Positions 25,744-35,129 are shown, counted from the first letter of the stretch. The stretch: 64,000 bases of DNA from Paenibacillus sp. YPG26 (GCF_023704175.1 NZ_CP084530.1:2486501-2550500), one strand, 5' to 3'. Notes: a model not told the origin generated them from the sequence alone. Numbers and translations are program-made.

Positions 25744-25842
25744 GATCGCCCACCCCTTCAATCGATCACATTAGGAGATACATCTTGCATGTGTTTAGAG
25801 AATTTTAGAGACATGGGTATATCTTAAGACCTATGCCAATAA

Positions 25843-25870
25843 TGAATATTTTGTTGCACAATCATGTCAA
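25843..25870 (-). promoter_or_regulatory. probable sigma-A promoter of korAB
   Basis: The minus strand has TTGACA (25870-25865), a 16-base spacer and TATTCA (25848-25843), about 100 bases before the korA start. Confidence 0.5.
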
Positions 25871-25893
25871 TTTTATGTCTATACAGATTAAAA

Positions 25894-25907
25894 AGCAAGC
25901 GTTTTCT
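25894..25907 (-). promoter_or_regulatory. cre-like site 1 (CcpA) upstream of korAB
   Basis: The minus strand reads AGAAAACGCTTGCT, 13 of 14 positions of the TGAAARCGYTTNCW consensus. It is centred about 64 bases upstream of the inferred transcription start, the side from which CcpA activates ackA and pta in B. subtilis. Confidence 0.6.
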
Positions 25908-25959
25908 CGAGATTTTCATATAGTTGTTTGCGATTGGAACGATCTCTACAAAAGATCGA

Positions 25960-25973
25960 TTAAAGCGCTTTCT
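25960..25973 (+). promoter_or_regulatory. cre-like site 2 (CcpA) at the dipeptidase stop
   Basis: The plus strand reads TTAAAGCGCTTTCT, 13 of 14 positions of the cre consensus, overlapping the stop codon of the M19 gene and 66 bases from site 1. Confidence 0.45.
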
Positions 25974-26919
25974 TGTTTTGAGGGAGATAGGTTCTCAAAA
26001 AAGACTCCGCGTTTCCGTAAAGCCAGCCTTTTACCAGCCCTTCCGGATAGTGCCTGAGCAGTTCAGAGATCAGATTGGAATAACAGGAAGCATCCTCCAG
26101 ACCCAATATATACCTGTCAATCCCATCAAAATCCGACCCGAACATCAGATGCTGCTCTCCTCCCAGCGAGCAGATATGCTCAATATGGCTCATAAGATCC
26201 GATATGTGAACCGGCCCGTTAATCTTCACAAAGTCCGGAACAAAGGTAATGCCTATTCGTCCCCCCAGACTGATGATAGCCTCGATCTGCTCATCACGAA
26301 GATTCCGCGGATGCGGGCAAATGCGGTAAGCATTGGAGTGAGAAGCTATGAATGGCTTATCCGCCTGCTTGGCCAGTGTGACAAGCTCCCAGAAGCCTTT
26401 TACCGATAGATGGGATACATCCAGGGTAATCCCCAGCTCATAACAAGCTTGGACTAACTCAAGCCCTTTCCTGGTGAACCCCCCGTTGCGAGGCTCAAGA
26501 ATCCCGTCTGCAGCCCAATTGGCATAGTTCCAGGTTATGCCCAGGAAGCGGACTCCCTGCTCATAACTGGTCTTTAGGTACTGCAGATTACCCTCCAGCC
26601 CGTCCGCACCTTCCAAAGAGAGCAGCCCGCAGGGCTGAGCTGTAGTTAATTGATCCAGCTCTTCCTGCCAGCACAGAGGTCTTATACCACTACTTACTAC
26701 CTTCTCCTGAAAAATACGGATTTGATCCAGCACATGGCTGAATTTGGGGCTACCCAGACTCTGGGAAAGATAGATGGCGAAGCACTGCAAGCTGATACTC
26801 CCCTGCTTCAGCTTCTCCAGATTCACATCCAGTCTGCTGTCGTTATGAAAATCAATCTGATCGTTGATTTGCATTTTGTATAATGCATCACAATGAAAGT
26901 CTATCACCGCATATTTCAT
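25960..26919 (-). CDS. membrane-dipeptidase family (M19) peptidase
   Basis: 319 residues of the renal-dipeptidase TIM barrel, a di-zinc enzyme that cuts dipeptides. Metal motifs are DFHCDALY (HxD, residues 7-14), LSLEGADGLEG (Glu, near 120), LDVSHLS near 190 and SHSNAYRICPHPRNL near 212. FGSDFDGI closes the active site. No signal peptide or membrane anchor, so probably cytosolic. The role of bacterial members varies; a peptide-recycling function is plausible. It lies upstream of korA but reads toward it with no gap for a terminator except the cre-containing region. Confidence 0.9.
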   Translation of the reverse strand: MKYAVIDFHCDALYKMQINDQIDFHNDSRLDVNLEKLKQGSISLQCFAIYLSQSLGSPKFSHVLDQIRIFQEKVVSSGIRPLCWQEELDQLTTAQPCGLLSLEGADGLEGNLQYLKTSYEQGVRFLGITWNYANWAADGILEPRNGGFTRKGLELVQACYELGITLDVSHLSVKGFWELVTLAKQADKPFIASHSNAYRICPHPRNLRDEQIEAIISLGGRIGITFVPDFVKINGPVHISDLMSHIEHICSLGGEQHLMFGSDFDGIDRYILGLEDASCYSNLISELLRHYPEGLVKGWLYGNAESFLRTYLPQNKKAL

Positions 26920-26979
26920 AGCTCACTCACCTTTCTCTCTGGTTAGGGTACCTAACTTCAGCCCGAACAGCAAGCATGC

Positions 26980-27010
26980 AAAAAAGCCCGTCTACAGAAT
27001 GTAAACAGGC
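26980..27010 (-). terminator. terminator of spoVS
   Basis: On the minus strand GCCTGTTT pairs with AGACGGGC (two G-T pairs) and six T follow. Confidence 0.75.
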
Positions 27011-27028
27011 AGATTCATTATACTTAAA

Positions 27029-27289
27029 TTATCTTGGCTCCACGATCAGCTTAATCGCCGTCCGGTCCTCTCCATCAATGACGATGTCTGTGAAAGCAGG
27101 AATGCAGATCAAATCCACTCCGCTAGGAGCTACGAATCCCCGGGCAATCGCGACGGCTTTGATGGCTTGATTAAGAGCACCTGCTCCAATAGCCTGAAGT
27201 TCAGCAGCCCCGCGTTCTCTTAATACTCCTGCTAATGCACCGGCAACGGAGTTTGGATTGGATTTTGCTGAAACTTTTAATACCTCCAT
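27029..27289 (-). CDS. spoVS: stage V sporulation protein S
   Basis: 86 residues, the exact length of B. subtilis SpoVS and nearly invariant: MEVLKVSAKSNPNSVAGALA near the start, GAGALNQA in the centre and the IKLIVEPR ending. It is an Alba-like nucleic-acid-binding protein needed for spore coat assembly and engulfment. ATG 27289 follows GGAGG at 8 bases, so the 12-residue upstream extension of the open frame is discarded. It follows ymdB in the usual rny-ymdB-spoVS order. Confidence 0.97.
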   Translation of the reverse strand: MEVLKVSAKSNPNSVAGALAGVLRERGAAELQAIGAGALNQAIKAVAIARGFVAPSGVDLICIPAFTDIVIDGEDRTAIKLIVEPR

Positions 27290-27418
27290 GGTAAGTACCT
27301 CCTGGGAATGATGGTTTGATTCCACTAATTCATTCTATTCGTGAGAAGTGAAATAATTCCTTCTTTTACCATCCTAATATTACCAGAAGTATACCTACCC
27401 AGCTATCAAGCAGGAGTA

Positions 27419-28213
27419 CTAATCCATGATCCATTCATCTTCTAGCAGTCTTATTTTCTTAATACTCTTGGCCCGTCCGGTTCCGTCCTCAATGTCTACC
27501 AGTACGGCATGAAACTGCCACTTGCCCGAATCAACCTGGAATCTGACAGGAAGCTGGGTTTTGAATTTACGCAGGACCGCATCCTTCTCCATGCCCAGAA
27601 TGCCTTCGCGCGAGCCGACCATACCTACATCGGTAATATAGGCAGTTCCTCCAGCGAACACGATGTCATCATTACTCTGAACATGAGTATGTGTTCCCAC
27701 CACCATCGAGGCTCTTCCTTCGAGATGCCAGCCCATGGCAATCTTCTCAGACGTGGCTTCAGCGTGGAAGTCTACCAAGATGTTCTTATGCTTTTGCCGA
27801 AGCCGGTCAACGATTTCATCCGCCGCTCTGAAGGGACAATCGATGGCCGGGAGAAACGTTCTTCCCTGCAGATTGACAATGGCTAACTCTTTGCCGTTTG
27901 CCTTGATCAGCGTGCTCCCTAATCCAGGAGTCCCAGGAGGGAAATTAGCAGGACGAATCATTCTCGGCTCGTTATCGATGAAATCAAAAATCTCTTTGTT
28001 ATCCCAGGTATGATTGCCCATAGTAAGACCGTGAATCCCCATATCGAAAAAATCCTTGGCAATTGCTTCAGTTATTCCCCGGCCGGCTGCCGCATTCTCT
28101 CCATTGGCGATTATGATGTGGGGATTATGCTTAGACTTCAGCATAGGAAGTGTATCCTTTAATGCTTTCCTGCCTGTATTCCCTACGATATCCCCGATAA
28201 ATAAGACTTTCAT
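27419..28213 (-). CDS. ymdB: YmdB-family metallophosphoesterase (cyclic phosphodiesterase)
   Basis: 264 residues of the calcineurin-like family. Metal ligands are seen in FIGDIVGNTGR (start), ANGENAAAGRG, GNHTWDNKEIF and GTHTHVQSNDD. B. subtilis YmdB hydrolyses 2',3'-cyclic nucleotides and influences biofilm and motility decisions and RNA decay. It follows rny with a terminator-like hairpin between, and precedes spoVS. RBS AAAGGA is present. Confidence 0.93.
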   Translation of the reverse strand: MKVLFIGDIVGNTGRKALKDTLPMLKSKHNPHIIIANGENAAAGRGITEAIAKDFFDMGIHGLTMGNHTWDNKEIFDFIDNEPRMIRPANFPPGTPGLGSTLIKANGKELAIVNLQGRTFLPAIDCPFRAADEIVDRLRQKHKNILVDFHAEATSEKIAMGWHLEGRASMVVGTHTHVQSNDDIVFAGGTAYITDVGMVGSREGILGMEKDAVLRKFKTQLPVRFQVDSGKWQFHAVLVDIEDGTGRAKSIKKIRLLEDEWIMD

Positions 28214-28275
28214 GTACGTTCATTCCTTTCTATTCTTCGGAACCTCTTACATTAAGTCACAATCCCACTCAATGA

Positions 28276-28300
28276 AAAAGCGGCCCCTAGAGGGGCCACT
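28276..28300 (-). terminator. terminator between rny and ymdB
   Basis: On the minus strand AGTGGCCCC pairs with GGGGCCGCT over a 4-base loop, then five T (28279-28275). Confidence 0.8.
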
Positions 28301-28314
28301 TCTCAGCATTTCCT

Positions 28315-29856
28315 TTACTTTGCGTATTCAACCGCCCGAGTCTCGCGAATGACCGTAACTTTGATGTGACCTGGATAATCCAGTTCACTTTCGATCATCT
28401 TCGTGATATCTCTTGCCAAGCGGAAGCTTTCAGCATCATCAATTTTCTCAGGCTGCACCATGACACGGACTTCCCGTCCAGCTTGAATTGCGTAGGATTT
28501 CTCTACCCCTTCGAAAGATTCGGAGATCTCCTCCAGTTTCTCAAGACGGCGAATATAGGTTTCAAGTGTTTCGCGGCGGGCTCCCGGTCTTGCTGCGGAC
28601 AGCGCATCTGCTGCACCTACCAGCATAGCAATAACGGAAGTAGCTTCAACGTCACCATGGTGAGAAGCTATACTGTTGATAACCACCGGATGCTCCTTGT
28701 ATTTCTTCGCCAGCTCTACGCCAATTTCAACATGAGAGCCTTCCACTTCATGATCAAGCGCTTTACCAATATCATGCAAAAGTCCGGCACGCTTCGCGAG
28801 TACGATATCTTCCCCAAGCTCTGCGGCCATTAGCCCGGTAAGGTAAGCTACTTCCATCGAATGCTTAAGAACATTCTGACCGTAGCTTGTCCGGAACTTC
28901 AGTCTGCCGAGAATCTTGATCAGATCCGGATGAAGAGCGTGTACACCAACCTCGAATGTAGCTTGTTCCCCATACTCACGGATTCGTTCGTCAACTTCCC
29001 TGCGCGATTTCTCAACCATTTCTTCAATTCTGGCTGGGTGAATCCGGCCGTCTGCCACCAATTTCTCAAGTGCAGTTCTTGCAATCTCACGACGAATAGG
29101 ATCAAAGCCTGACAAAATAACCGCTTCAGGCGTGTCGTCAATAATCAAATCAATACCAGTAAGCGTCTCAAGCGCACGGATATTACGTCCTTCACGTCCG
29201 ATAATCCGTCCTTTCATTTCCTCGTTCGGCAGCGTTACTACAGAAACGGTAGTCTCAGCTACGTGATCAGCAGCACAGCGCTGAATCGCCAAGGTAATGA
29301 TTTCTCTGGATTTCTTATCCGCTTCCTCTTTAGCCTGCTGTTCGATATCTTTGATCAGTTGAGCCGATTCATGTCGTACTTCCTGTTCGACATTCGTTAG
29401 GATAATGCTTCGCGCATCCTCCATTGTCAGGTTGGAAATACGTTCAAGCTCGGAGACCTGGGTTTTGTAAATTAAATCGATTTGCTGTTGAGTTTCCTCA
29501 ATTCGTTTCTCTTTGTTGGCCACTTGCTCTTCTTTGCGTTCCAGTGATTCTAATTTTTTATCCAGCGACTCTTCTTTTTGCAACAGTCGTCTTTCTTGCC
29601 GTTGGGTTTCATTCCGACGTTCACGAATGTCTTTATCAGCTTCGGCTCTCAGCTTGTGAATCTCATCCTTCGCTTCGAGAACCGTTTCTTTCTTCAGCGC
29701 CTCTGCGTCTTTCTTAGCATTCTCCAGAATTTGACTGGCAGCATGCTCGGCACTGGAAATTTTAGCTTCTGCAAGAGATTTGCGAATAAAATATCCGATC
29801 ACGAACCCAAAGAATAGTGCGGCTACAACGAGAATAATCGAAATCCAAGGTTCCAT
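28315..29856 (-). CDS. rny: ribonuclease Y
   Basis: 513 residues. An N-terminal membrane helix (about 5-24) is followed by a long Glu/Lys/Arg-rich coiled coil (30-190), a KH domain with [13 protein letters not shown] (near 215-228) and the HD domain with [12 protein letters not shown] (His-Asp metal pair) and SHHGDVE. It initiates mRNA decay at the membrane and is the target of the RicA/F/T complex. The RBS GGAGGTG is strong. Transcription probably starts about 250 bases upstream, giving a long leader. Confidence 0.97.
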   Translation of the reverse strand: MEPWISIILVVAALFFGFVIGYFIRKSLAEAKISSAEHAASQILENAKKDAEALKKETVLEAKDEIHKLRAEADKDIRERRNETQRQERRLLQKEESLDKKLESLERKEEQVANKEKRIEETQQQIDLIYKTQVSELERISNLTMEDARSIILTNVEQEVRHESAQLIKDIEQQAKEEADKKSREIITLAIQRCAADHVAETTVSVVTLPNEEMKGRIIGREGRNIRALETLTGIDLIIDDTPEAVILSGFDPIRREIARTALEKLVADGRIHPARIEEMVEKSRREVDERIREYGEQATFEVGVHALHPDLIKILGRLKFRTSYGQNVLKHSMEVAYLTGLMAAELGEDIVLAKRAGLLHDIGKALDHEVEGSHVEIGVELAKKYKEHPVVINSIASHHGDVEATSVIAMLVGAADALSAARPGARRETLETYIRRLEKLEEISESFEGVEKSYAIQAGREVRVMVQPEKIDDAESFRLARDITKMIESELDYPGHIKVTVIRETRAVEYAK

Positions 29857-30104
29857 TTCTGTTCACCTCCTCGTTGATTAGTCCAAGGTATTCCCTGGGA
29901 TGTGTGTGTGCAGTTGTCAATAATGTTACATTCATCATCACAAATAAACCGATGTACACATGCCAATTCAGTAAGCTGCTCAAGTTGACTCTGTACAAGC
30001 GTACAGATATGGACAGGCAGTATACCTTCATAATTGGTAACCAGAATCCGTCTATAGGAGTCACATTCTTTGGAAGGAAAAAGGGACTCTATCGATACAG
30101 ATTC
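29857..30104 (-). promoter_or_regulatory. long 5' leader of rny
   Basis: The 315-bp gap between recX and rny contains one good sigma-A-type promoter near its recX end, so about 250 bases would be transcribed before the rny start. Inside it is a perfect 7-bp dyad TCTGTAC-AAGC-GTACAGA (29990-30007). No gene is evident. A leader this long leaves room for control of RNase Y, but none is shown by the sequence. Confidence 0.4.
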
Positions 30105-30110
30105 AAGTTC

Positions 30111-30140
30111 ATTTTATTATTTGATGAAAGAAATTGTCAA
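30111..30140 (-). promoter_or_regulatory. sigma-A-type promoter of rny
   Basis: The minus strand has TTGACA (30140-30135), an 18-base spacer and TAAAAT (30116-30111), just after the recX stop. Confidence 0.6.
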
Positions 30141-30171
30141 GCGTATGACACGCTTCTTCACAAGAAGAGGT

Positions 30172-30999
30172 TCATTCAAATTGTTCATATTCGGTTTCTT
30201 CATCCTCAGTGCCGCCTTGTTCTTCTACCAATGTACGGAGAACTCTCGACACAAGCGAGCCGGAGAAGCCACGTCTCATTAGATAAGCTCCCGTCTTCCG
30301 CTTTCTGTCCATAATCTCTCCGCTGGTGTGACGCCACTTCTTCGACCCCATATCTAATGCGCTCTGGTATTCCTCTTCCTCGGAGACACTTCCCAGCGCT
30401 TCCTCAATCAGAGGCTTGGAGACGCCCTTCTGGCGCAGCTCCTGTCTGACCCACATCTTTCCCTTGCCACGGTTCTTAACACGCTGGCCGGCCCATTCCT
30501 GTGCGTACAGCGCGTCATTAACAAGCCCTTCTCTTTCAAGTCTTGTAACAATCTCTAATATGACCTGCTCTTCTCTGCCCTTTTCCTTCAACCTCTGTGA
30601 TATTTCCTTAGTAGTCCGGGGCTTGCGGCTGAGGTAATTCAGAGCATCCGCGTAAGCCTGCTGCTTCTCGTCAGCAGCTATAATTTCAAGCAGATCCGAC
30701 TTGGTGAATGAGCTCCCCTTCATCATCCTGTACTTGATCATTACATCTTCATGCACTTGAACACAATATGGGCCAAAATGAATAAGATACCGATACTTCG
30801 GCCGCTTTAGACTCTCAACTGAGGTAATACTTAATGCCTCATCTTCCGGAAAATCCGCCAAGCCGTCAAAATCCTCGTCATCCTGCCCGCTTGGTTCCGA
30901 GATATCGTAGATCCCACGCTCTTGAAGCTGCTTGTCCGATCGCGAATCAATATACTTTCCCCGCCCGTACGGAGTTTTCTTATACTTTCCCTCATCCAT
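30172..30999 (-). CDS. recX: regulatory protein RecX
   Basis: 275 residues. The C-terminal two thirds are three RecX three-helix repeats with LNYLSRKPRTTKEISQRLKE, VNDALYAQEWAGQR and GFSGSLVSRVL. RecX caps or destabilises RecA filaments. The N-terminal 60 residues are acidic and low complexity, an extension beyond the usual core. It lies downstream of recA (80 bases), separated by a terminator-like hairpin that could lower its expression relative to recA. Confidence 0.9.
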   Translation of the reverse strand: MDEGKYKKTPYGRGKYIDSRSDKQLQERGIYDISEPSGQDDEDFDGLADFPEDEALSITSVESLKRPKYRYLIHFGPYCVQVHEDVMIKYRMMKGSSFTKSDLLEIIAADEKQQAYADALNYLSRKPRTTKEISQRLKEKGREEQVILEIVTRLEREGLVNDALYAQEWAGQRVKNRGKGKMWVRQELRQKGVSKPLIEEALGSVSEEEEYQSALDMGSKKWRHTSGEIMDRKRKTGAYLMRRGFSGSLVSRVLRTLVEEQGGTEDEETEYEQFE

Positions 31000-31027
31000 T
31001 GTAATATTCTCCCGCTATATAATAAGA

Positions 31028-31066
31028 AAACGCTCTGTCTCCGGTAGATACCTTCGATCAGAGCGC
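31028..31066 (-). terminator. hairpin between recA and recX (terminator or attenuator)
   Basis: On the minus strand CGCTCTG pairs with CAGAGCG across a 21-base loop, then TTTT. It may reduce read-through from recA to recX. Confidence 0.6.
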
Positions 31067-31079
31067 CACACCAAATTAA

Positions 31080-32141
31080 TTATTCATCTGCAAAAAGAGC
31101 GAGCTCTTCTTTGCTTTCTTCCTCAGCTTCACTTGCGGTTGGCGCAGGGACAGCTGTCGTTAAATTGCTGGCTTCGCGAATCTTGTTCTCAATAACATCC
31201 GCAATTTCAGGGTGCTCTTTAAGAAACTGCTTCGCGTTCTCCCGTCCTTGTCCAAGACGTTCGCCAGAGAAGGAATACCAGGCACCGCTCTTATCAACAA
31301 TATCCTGCTCAACACCGATATCGATCAGACTTCCTTCCTTGGAAATCCCTTCGCCATACATAATGTCGATCTCAGCTTGTTTGAATGGAGGAGCCACTTT
31401 GTTCTTAACTACCTTGATTCTTGTACGGTTACCTACCATATCGTTACCCATTTTGATAGTTTCGATACGACGCACATCCAGTCGAACAGTTGAATAGAAC
31501 TTCAACGCACGTCCACCAGGAGTAGTCTCTGGATTACCGAACATAACCCCAACTTTCTCACGCAGCTGGTTAATGAAGATTGCAATCGTCTTGGACTTGC
31601 TGATTGCGCCAGACAGCTTACGCAAGGCTTGGGACATCAATCTTGCTTGAAGACCCACGTGAGAGTCTCCCATTTCACCTTCGATTTCCGCTTTAGGAAC
31701 AAGAGCCGCAACGGAGTCAATAACGATAATATCCACAGCTCCACTACGTACCAGTGCTTCTGCAATCTCCAGTGCTTGTTCACCCGTATCTGGCTGGGAC
31801 AGAAGCAATTCATCAATGTTAACACCAAGCTTGCCCGCATAAGTCGGGTCAAGTGCGTGCTCCGCATCAATAAATGCAGCTTGTCCGCCTGCCTTCTGAA
31901 CTTCCGCTATCGCATGTAGAGCAACGGTCGTCTTACCAGAAGATTCCGGTCCATATACTTCAATAATACGACCACGAGGCAGCCCGCCTGTGCCAAGAGC
32001 TATATCTAATGCTATAGAGCCGCTGGGAATAATTTCCACTTGCATATGAGTGGATTCCCCAAGCTTCATAATTGATCCCTTACCGAACTGCTTTTCTATT
32101 TGACGAAGCGCCATATCCAGCGCTGCACGACGATCTGACAT
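31080..32141 (-). CDS. recA: recombinase RecA
   Basis: 353 residues, complete. It forms filaments on single-stranded DNA, drives homologous recombination and stimulates LexA self-cleavage. Walker [10 protein letters not shown] is near 66-74, Walker [13 protein letters not shown] near 140, loop L2 [19 protein letters not shown] near 200. The acidic tail ([14 protein letters not shown]) is typical. It has its own promoter with TTGGCA, 17 bases, TACAAT and a LexA-like box. Confidence 0.98.
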   Translation of the reverse strand: MSDRRAALDMALRQIEKQFGKGSIMKLGESTHMQVEIIPSGSIALDIALGTGGLPRGRIIEVYGPESSGKTTVALHAIAEVQKAGGQAAFIDAEHALDPTYAGKLGVNIDELLLSQPDTGEQALEIAEALVRSGAVDIIVIDSVAALVPKAEIEGEMGDSHVGLQARLMSQALRKLSGAISKSKTIAIFINQLREKVGVMFGNPETTPGGRALKFYSTVRLDVRRIETIKMGNDMVGNRTRIKVVKNKVAPPFKQAEIDIMYGEGISKEGSLIDIGVEQDIVDKSGAWYSFSGERLGQGRENAKQFLKEHPEIADVIENKIREASNLTTAVPAPTASEAEEESKEELALFADE

Positions 32142-32190
32142 TAGCTCACATCCTTCAAAATGATAAATACAGGATTGCCTTACTTATACA

Positions 32191-32219
32191 ATTGTACCTT
32201 GTTTAGAAGCGTTTGCCAA
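32191..32219 (-). promoter_or_regulatory. sigma-A promoter of recA
   Basis: The minus strand reads TTGGCA (32219-32214), 17 bases, TACAAT (32196-32191), about 50 bases before the recA start. Confidence 0.8.
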
Positions 32220-32228
32220 GCATTTTTT

Positions 32229-32242
32229 AGAACATACATTCG
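32229..32242 (-). promoter_or_regulatory. LexA (SOS) box of recA
   Basis: The minus strand reads CGAATGTATGTTCT, close to the Gram-positive CGAAC-N4-GTTCG box, differing at one base of each half. It lies immediately upstream of the -35 element. Confidence 0.7.
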
Positions 32243-32300
32243 TTTTTTTCTGGACCGGACACCTCTCTTCCATAGTGCCGCGATTTCCAGAGATTAACAC

Positions 32301-32340
32301 AAAAGAACCGCAGCAACCCTTTAGTTTGCTACGGTTCTTC
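32301..32340 (-). terminator. terminator of cinA
   Basis: On the minus strand AGAACCGTAGCAA pairs with TTGCTGCGGTTCT (one G-T pair), then TTT. It separates cinA from the recA promoter. Confidence 0.8.
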
Positions 32341-32417
32341 CGTCTCTTAATTATACTCTAGCAGACTTCCTGCTGCAAGTTTAGCAGGCAGCAGTCTTAT
32401 CCTAAGCTATTAAGTCC

Positions 32418-33686
32418 CTATGCATTAGCTGATTGAAGCTCCTTAAGCCGCAGCCACAGCCGATAGAGGATAGCCTTGGCAGATCTGAGACGAATGGTCT
32501 CGCGGTTGCCTTTAAGGTTCAATTCATAAGTTGTGGTGGATCCATCCCGTTCGGAGATCCCGATATATACGAGTCCAACCGGCTTTCTCTCCGAGAATGC
32601 AGGACCCGCCACCCCTGTGACCGATAGTCCGAAATCCGTGTCAGTGACAATTCGAACCTGCTCAGCCAGCACTTTAGCGGTCTCACTGCTGACAGCCCCG
32701 GGCGCCTCTTCTCCTTCAAGAAGATGTGCAGGCACATTCAAGAGCTTCTTCTTCATTTCGTTGGAGTAACACACAATTCCGCCCAGGAACACAGTTGCGC
32801 TTCCCGGAATTGAAGTGATCTCTTGCATTAACAGTCCGCCTGTACAGCTCTCGGCTGCACTGACCGTTAGATTCATCTCGGTCATCATCTCTACAATAAC
32901 CTGTTCAATAGGCACGTCACGATTAGCATATAAGTAATCAGACAAGCGCTCTTCAATAATCTTCTCCATCGCGTCAAGCTTCTCAAAAGCCTCACTCTCA
33001 AGTGCTGCTTTGGTAGATAACCTGATAGTGACTTCACTTTCCTTGGCATAAGGAGCGATCGTCAAATCACTCTGCGACTCAATTAAATCCAGCAGCTTCG
33101 TCTCCAGCGCAGATTCACCGATTCCCGCGAACTTCAGCATTTTGGAATACAGAGGGGTCTCTCCAGTCAGCACATGACTCATGATCCAAGGCTTAGCCTG
33201 GTTCTCGAACATGGGCATCAGCTCTTTAGGCGGCCCTGGCAGGACAATATAGTGTTTGTCGCCCTGGGTAATGGCATTGCCTACAGCAAGCCCCGTCTCA
33301 TTCGGCAGTGGTGTGCCCCCGTCAATAGCCAGGGCTTGACGCCGGTTGTTCTCAGTCATAGGCTGCTCCCGGTCTTTGAAGAAACGGTCAATATTATCCA
33401 TCGCCTGACGGTCAATATGAAGCTCCCGTCCCAGATTTGCCGCCAAGGCTTCTTTGGTAAGATCATCCTGGGTCGGGCCAATACCGCCCGAGAAAATAAT
33501 TAGATCAGCACGCTCCTCGGCAATCTTGATTGCCTGCTGGAGACGCACCTTATTATCCCCAACCACCGTCTGGAAAAAGACATCGATTCCCAGTGCAGCT
33601 AACTCCACTGATAAATAGCGGGCATTCGTATTTACAATCTGGCCAAGCAGAAGTTCAGTCCCTACGGCAATAATTTCAGCTTTCAT
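32418..33686 (-). CDS. cinA: competence/damage-inducible protein CinA
   Basis: 422 residues. The N-terminal molybdopterin-binding-like domain (COG1058: AEIIAVGTELLLGQIVNTNA, IFSGGIGPTQDDLTKEA) hydrolyses ADP-ribose in studied homologues. The C-terminal CinA domain (TVSAAESCTGGLL, SVTGVAGP) is the PncC-type NMN deamidase fold. It therefore links to NAD repair and salvage, which also occur at 13.7-16.5 kb. The order cinA-recA is conserved in Bacilli. RBS GGGGGAG is clear. Confidence 0.95.
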   Translation of the reverse strand: MKAEIIAVGTELLLGQIVNTNARYLSVELAALGIDVFFQTVVGDNKVRLQQAIKIAEERADLIIFSGGIGPTQDDLTKEALAANLGRELHIDRQAMDNIDRFFKDREQPMTENNRRQALAIDGGTPLPNETGLAVGNAITQGDKHYIVLPGPPKELMPMFENQAKPWIMSHVLTGETPLYSKMLKFAGIGESALETKLLDLIESQSDLTIAPYAKESEVTIRLSTKAALESEAFEKLDAMEKIIEERLSDYLYANRDVPIEQVIVEMMTEMNLTVSAAESCTGGLLMQEITSIPGSATVFLGGIVCYSNEMKKKLLNVPAHLLEGEEAPGAVSSETAKVLAEQVRIVTDTDFGLSVTGVAGPAFSERKPVGLVYIGISERDGSTTTYELNLKGNRETIRLRSAKAILYRLWLRLKELQSANA

Positions 33687-33748
33687 CAGTAATCACAACT
33701 CCCCCGTTAAGAAGGGCAACGTGGCATCCTCTTCTAGTTAGATTCAGT

Positions 33749-34342
33749 TCAGACTTTAGAGAAAGACAATATGTTCTTGTTCTTAATGAAGTAATCAATT
33801 CCAGAGTAAATGGTGATCAGAGCCGCAATCCAAATCGCAACCTCGTCAAATGGGAAATTCACCCATGCAAACGGGAAGTTATTGAGAAGCAGTGCTGAAA
33901 TCGCAACAATCTGGGTGATTGTTTTAATTTTACCCCATTTACTGGCTGCAATAACAGAACCCTCAAGCAGGGCCACTTCACGAAGACCCGTTACAGCAAA
34001 TTCGCGGCTAATGATCACCACAGCAATCCATGCATCACATTTGCCTAAGGCAACGAGAGAGACCAGCACTGCCGCTACCAGCAGCTTGTCCGCCAAGGGA
34101 TCCAGCAATTTCCCCAAATTAGTCACCATGTTGTTCTTGCGTGCCAGATAGCCATCAAGTCCGTCCGTACTGGCTGCAATAATGAACAATAGAGCTCCAA
34201 TCAGGTGATTCAGTGGCAATGTGTAATTCCCCCAGGTCAAAGGATATGACCACCAGTCCATGTTCAGGTTCACAAGCAGGAACACAAGCATGACCGGAAT
34301 CATGAATATACGGGCTAATGTAATTCGGTTGGGCAGATTCAT
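33749..34342 (-). CDS. pgsA: CDP-diacylglycerol-glycerol-3-phosphate 3-phosphatidyltransferase
   Basis: 197 residues with about five membrane helices. It makes phosphatidylglycerol phosphate, the first step to phosphatidylglycerol and cardiolipin. The CDP-alcohol phosphotransferase motif DGLDGYLARKNNMVTNLGKL-LDPLADK (residues about 60-86) contains the metal-binding Asp residues. RBS GGGGAGGG precedes ATG. It has its own promoter about 140 bases upstream. Confidence 0.96.
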   Translation of the reverse strand: MNLPNRITLARIFMIPVMLVFLLVNLNMDWWSYPLTWGNYTLPLNHLIGALLFIIAASTDGLDGYLARKNNMVTNLGKLLDPLADKLLVAAVLVSLVALGKCDAWIAVVIISREFAVTGLREVALLEGSVIAASKWGKIKTITQIVAISALLLNNFPFAWVNFPFDEVAIWIAALITIYSGIDYFIKNKNILSFSKV

Positions 34343-34480
34343 CGAGCACCCTCCCCTGACAAGTCAAGAATAGAATATGTAAAAAAATGAACAAAGTTAT
34401 GCTGCTTAAGAACTATGACGTAATCGTTAGCTGTCATTTTGTACCCCCAGTGATTGCTGCCGTCCCCATTTATCCCTACA

Positions 34481-34509
34481 AGTATAATATACGGCTTATA
34501 CTGTGTCAA
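34481..34509 (-). promoter_or_regulatory. sigma-A promoter of pgsA
   Basis: The minus strand reads TTGACA (34509-34504), 17 bases, TATACT (34486-34481), a near-consensus promoter in the yajQ-pgsA gap. Confidence 0.75.
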
Positions 34510-34519
34510 AATGAAGCAA

Positions 34520-34558
34520 GGTCTCGACAGATATGCATTTCAGGCATATCAAGAGACC
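34520..34558. terminator. long hairpin after yajQ, probable terminator
   Basis: GGTCTC (34520-34525) with GAGACC (34553-34558) and ATATGC (34531-34536) with GCATAT (34544-34549) form an interrupted stem 8 bases past the yajQ stop. The tail has no strong T-run. Confidence 0.5.
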
Positions 34559-34566
34559 CTACAGTG

Positions 34567-35058
34567 TTATTTAAGATTAGTAAATTGAAGGTCAACAGAC
34601 AAATCCGCCTTGCGGAGAAGCTGAATTACACTTTGCAGATCATCCCGGCTTTTCCCGGTTACCCGGACCTGATCTCCTTGAATCTGACTTTTCACCTTAA
34701 GCTTGGAATCACGAATAAGGATATTGATCTTCTTCGCATTATCCTGGTCAATCCCTGACTTAAGTGTAATACGCTGACGGACGCTTCCGAGCGAAGCTGG
34801 CTCCACTTTCCCATACTCCAGGTTCTTGATCGGCAGACCCCGCTTAATCATCTTGGACTGCAAAATATCAATAACCGCTGTCAGCTTGTACTCATCATCC
34901 GAGGTTACAACCAGAACATCCTTGTCGACTTTGATCGAGCTTTTACTGTTCTTAAAGTCATAACGGGTCTCAAGCTCCCGTTCTGTCTGCTGTATGGCAT
35001 TAGTTAGTTCCTGCATGTCTACTTTCGACACGATATCAAATGAACTTTCACTACTCAT
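34567..35058 (-). CDS. yajQ: YajQ-family nucleotide-binding protein
   Basis: 163 residues, two ferredoxin-like domains. It begins [20 protein letters not shown], the family start, and continues [12 protein letters not shown] and the C-terminal [19 protein letters not shown]. Some homologues bind cyclic di-GMP; whether this one does is unknown. It sits between the rodZ-like gene and pgsA, a position it does not have in B. subtilis. Confidence 0.93.
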   Translation of the reverse strand: MSSESSFDIVSKVDMQELTNAIQQTERELETRYDFKNSKSSIKVDKDVLVVTSDDEYKLTAVIDILQSKMIKRGLPIKNLEYGKVEPASLGSVRQRITLKSGIDQDNAKKINILIRDSKLKVKSQIQGDQVRVTGKSRDDLQSVIQLLRKADLSVDLQFTNLK

Positions 35059-35129
35059 CTTATCCCATTCCCTTCGTTCGTCTTATCTTATGTTTTATTA
35101 TTATATGAAAAAGTTTCTTCTAACACAAA

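Noticed and set aside
30070..30282. 70-residue plus-strand frame with a hydrophobic segment between recX and rny
   Set aside because: Starts at TTG without an RBS, overlaps the recX end and the rny promoter.
34387..34758. Open frame on the plus strand across the yajQ-pgsA gap
   Set aside because: Antisense to the end of yajQ and covering its hairpin and the pgsA promoter; no RBS.
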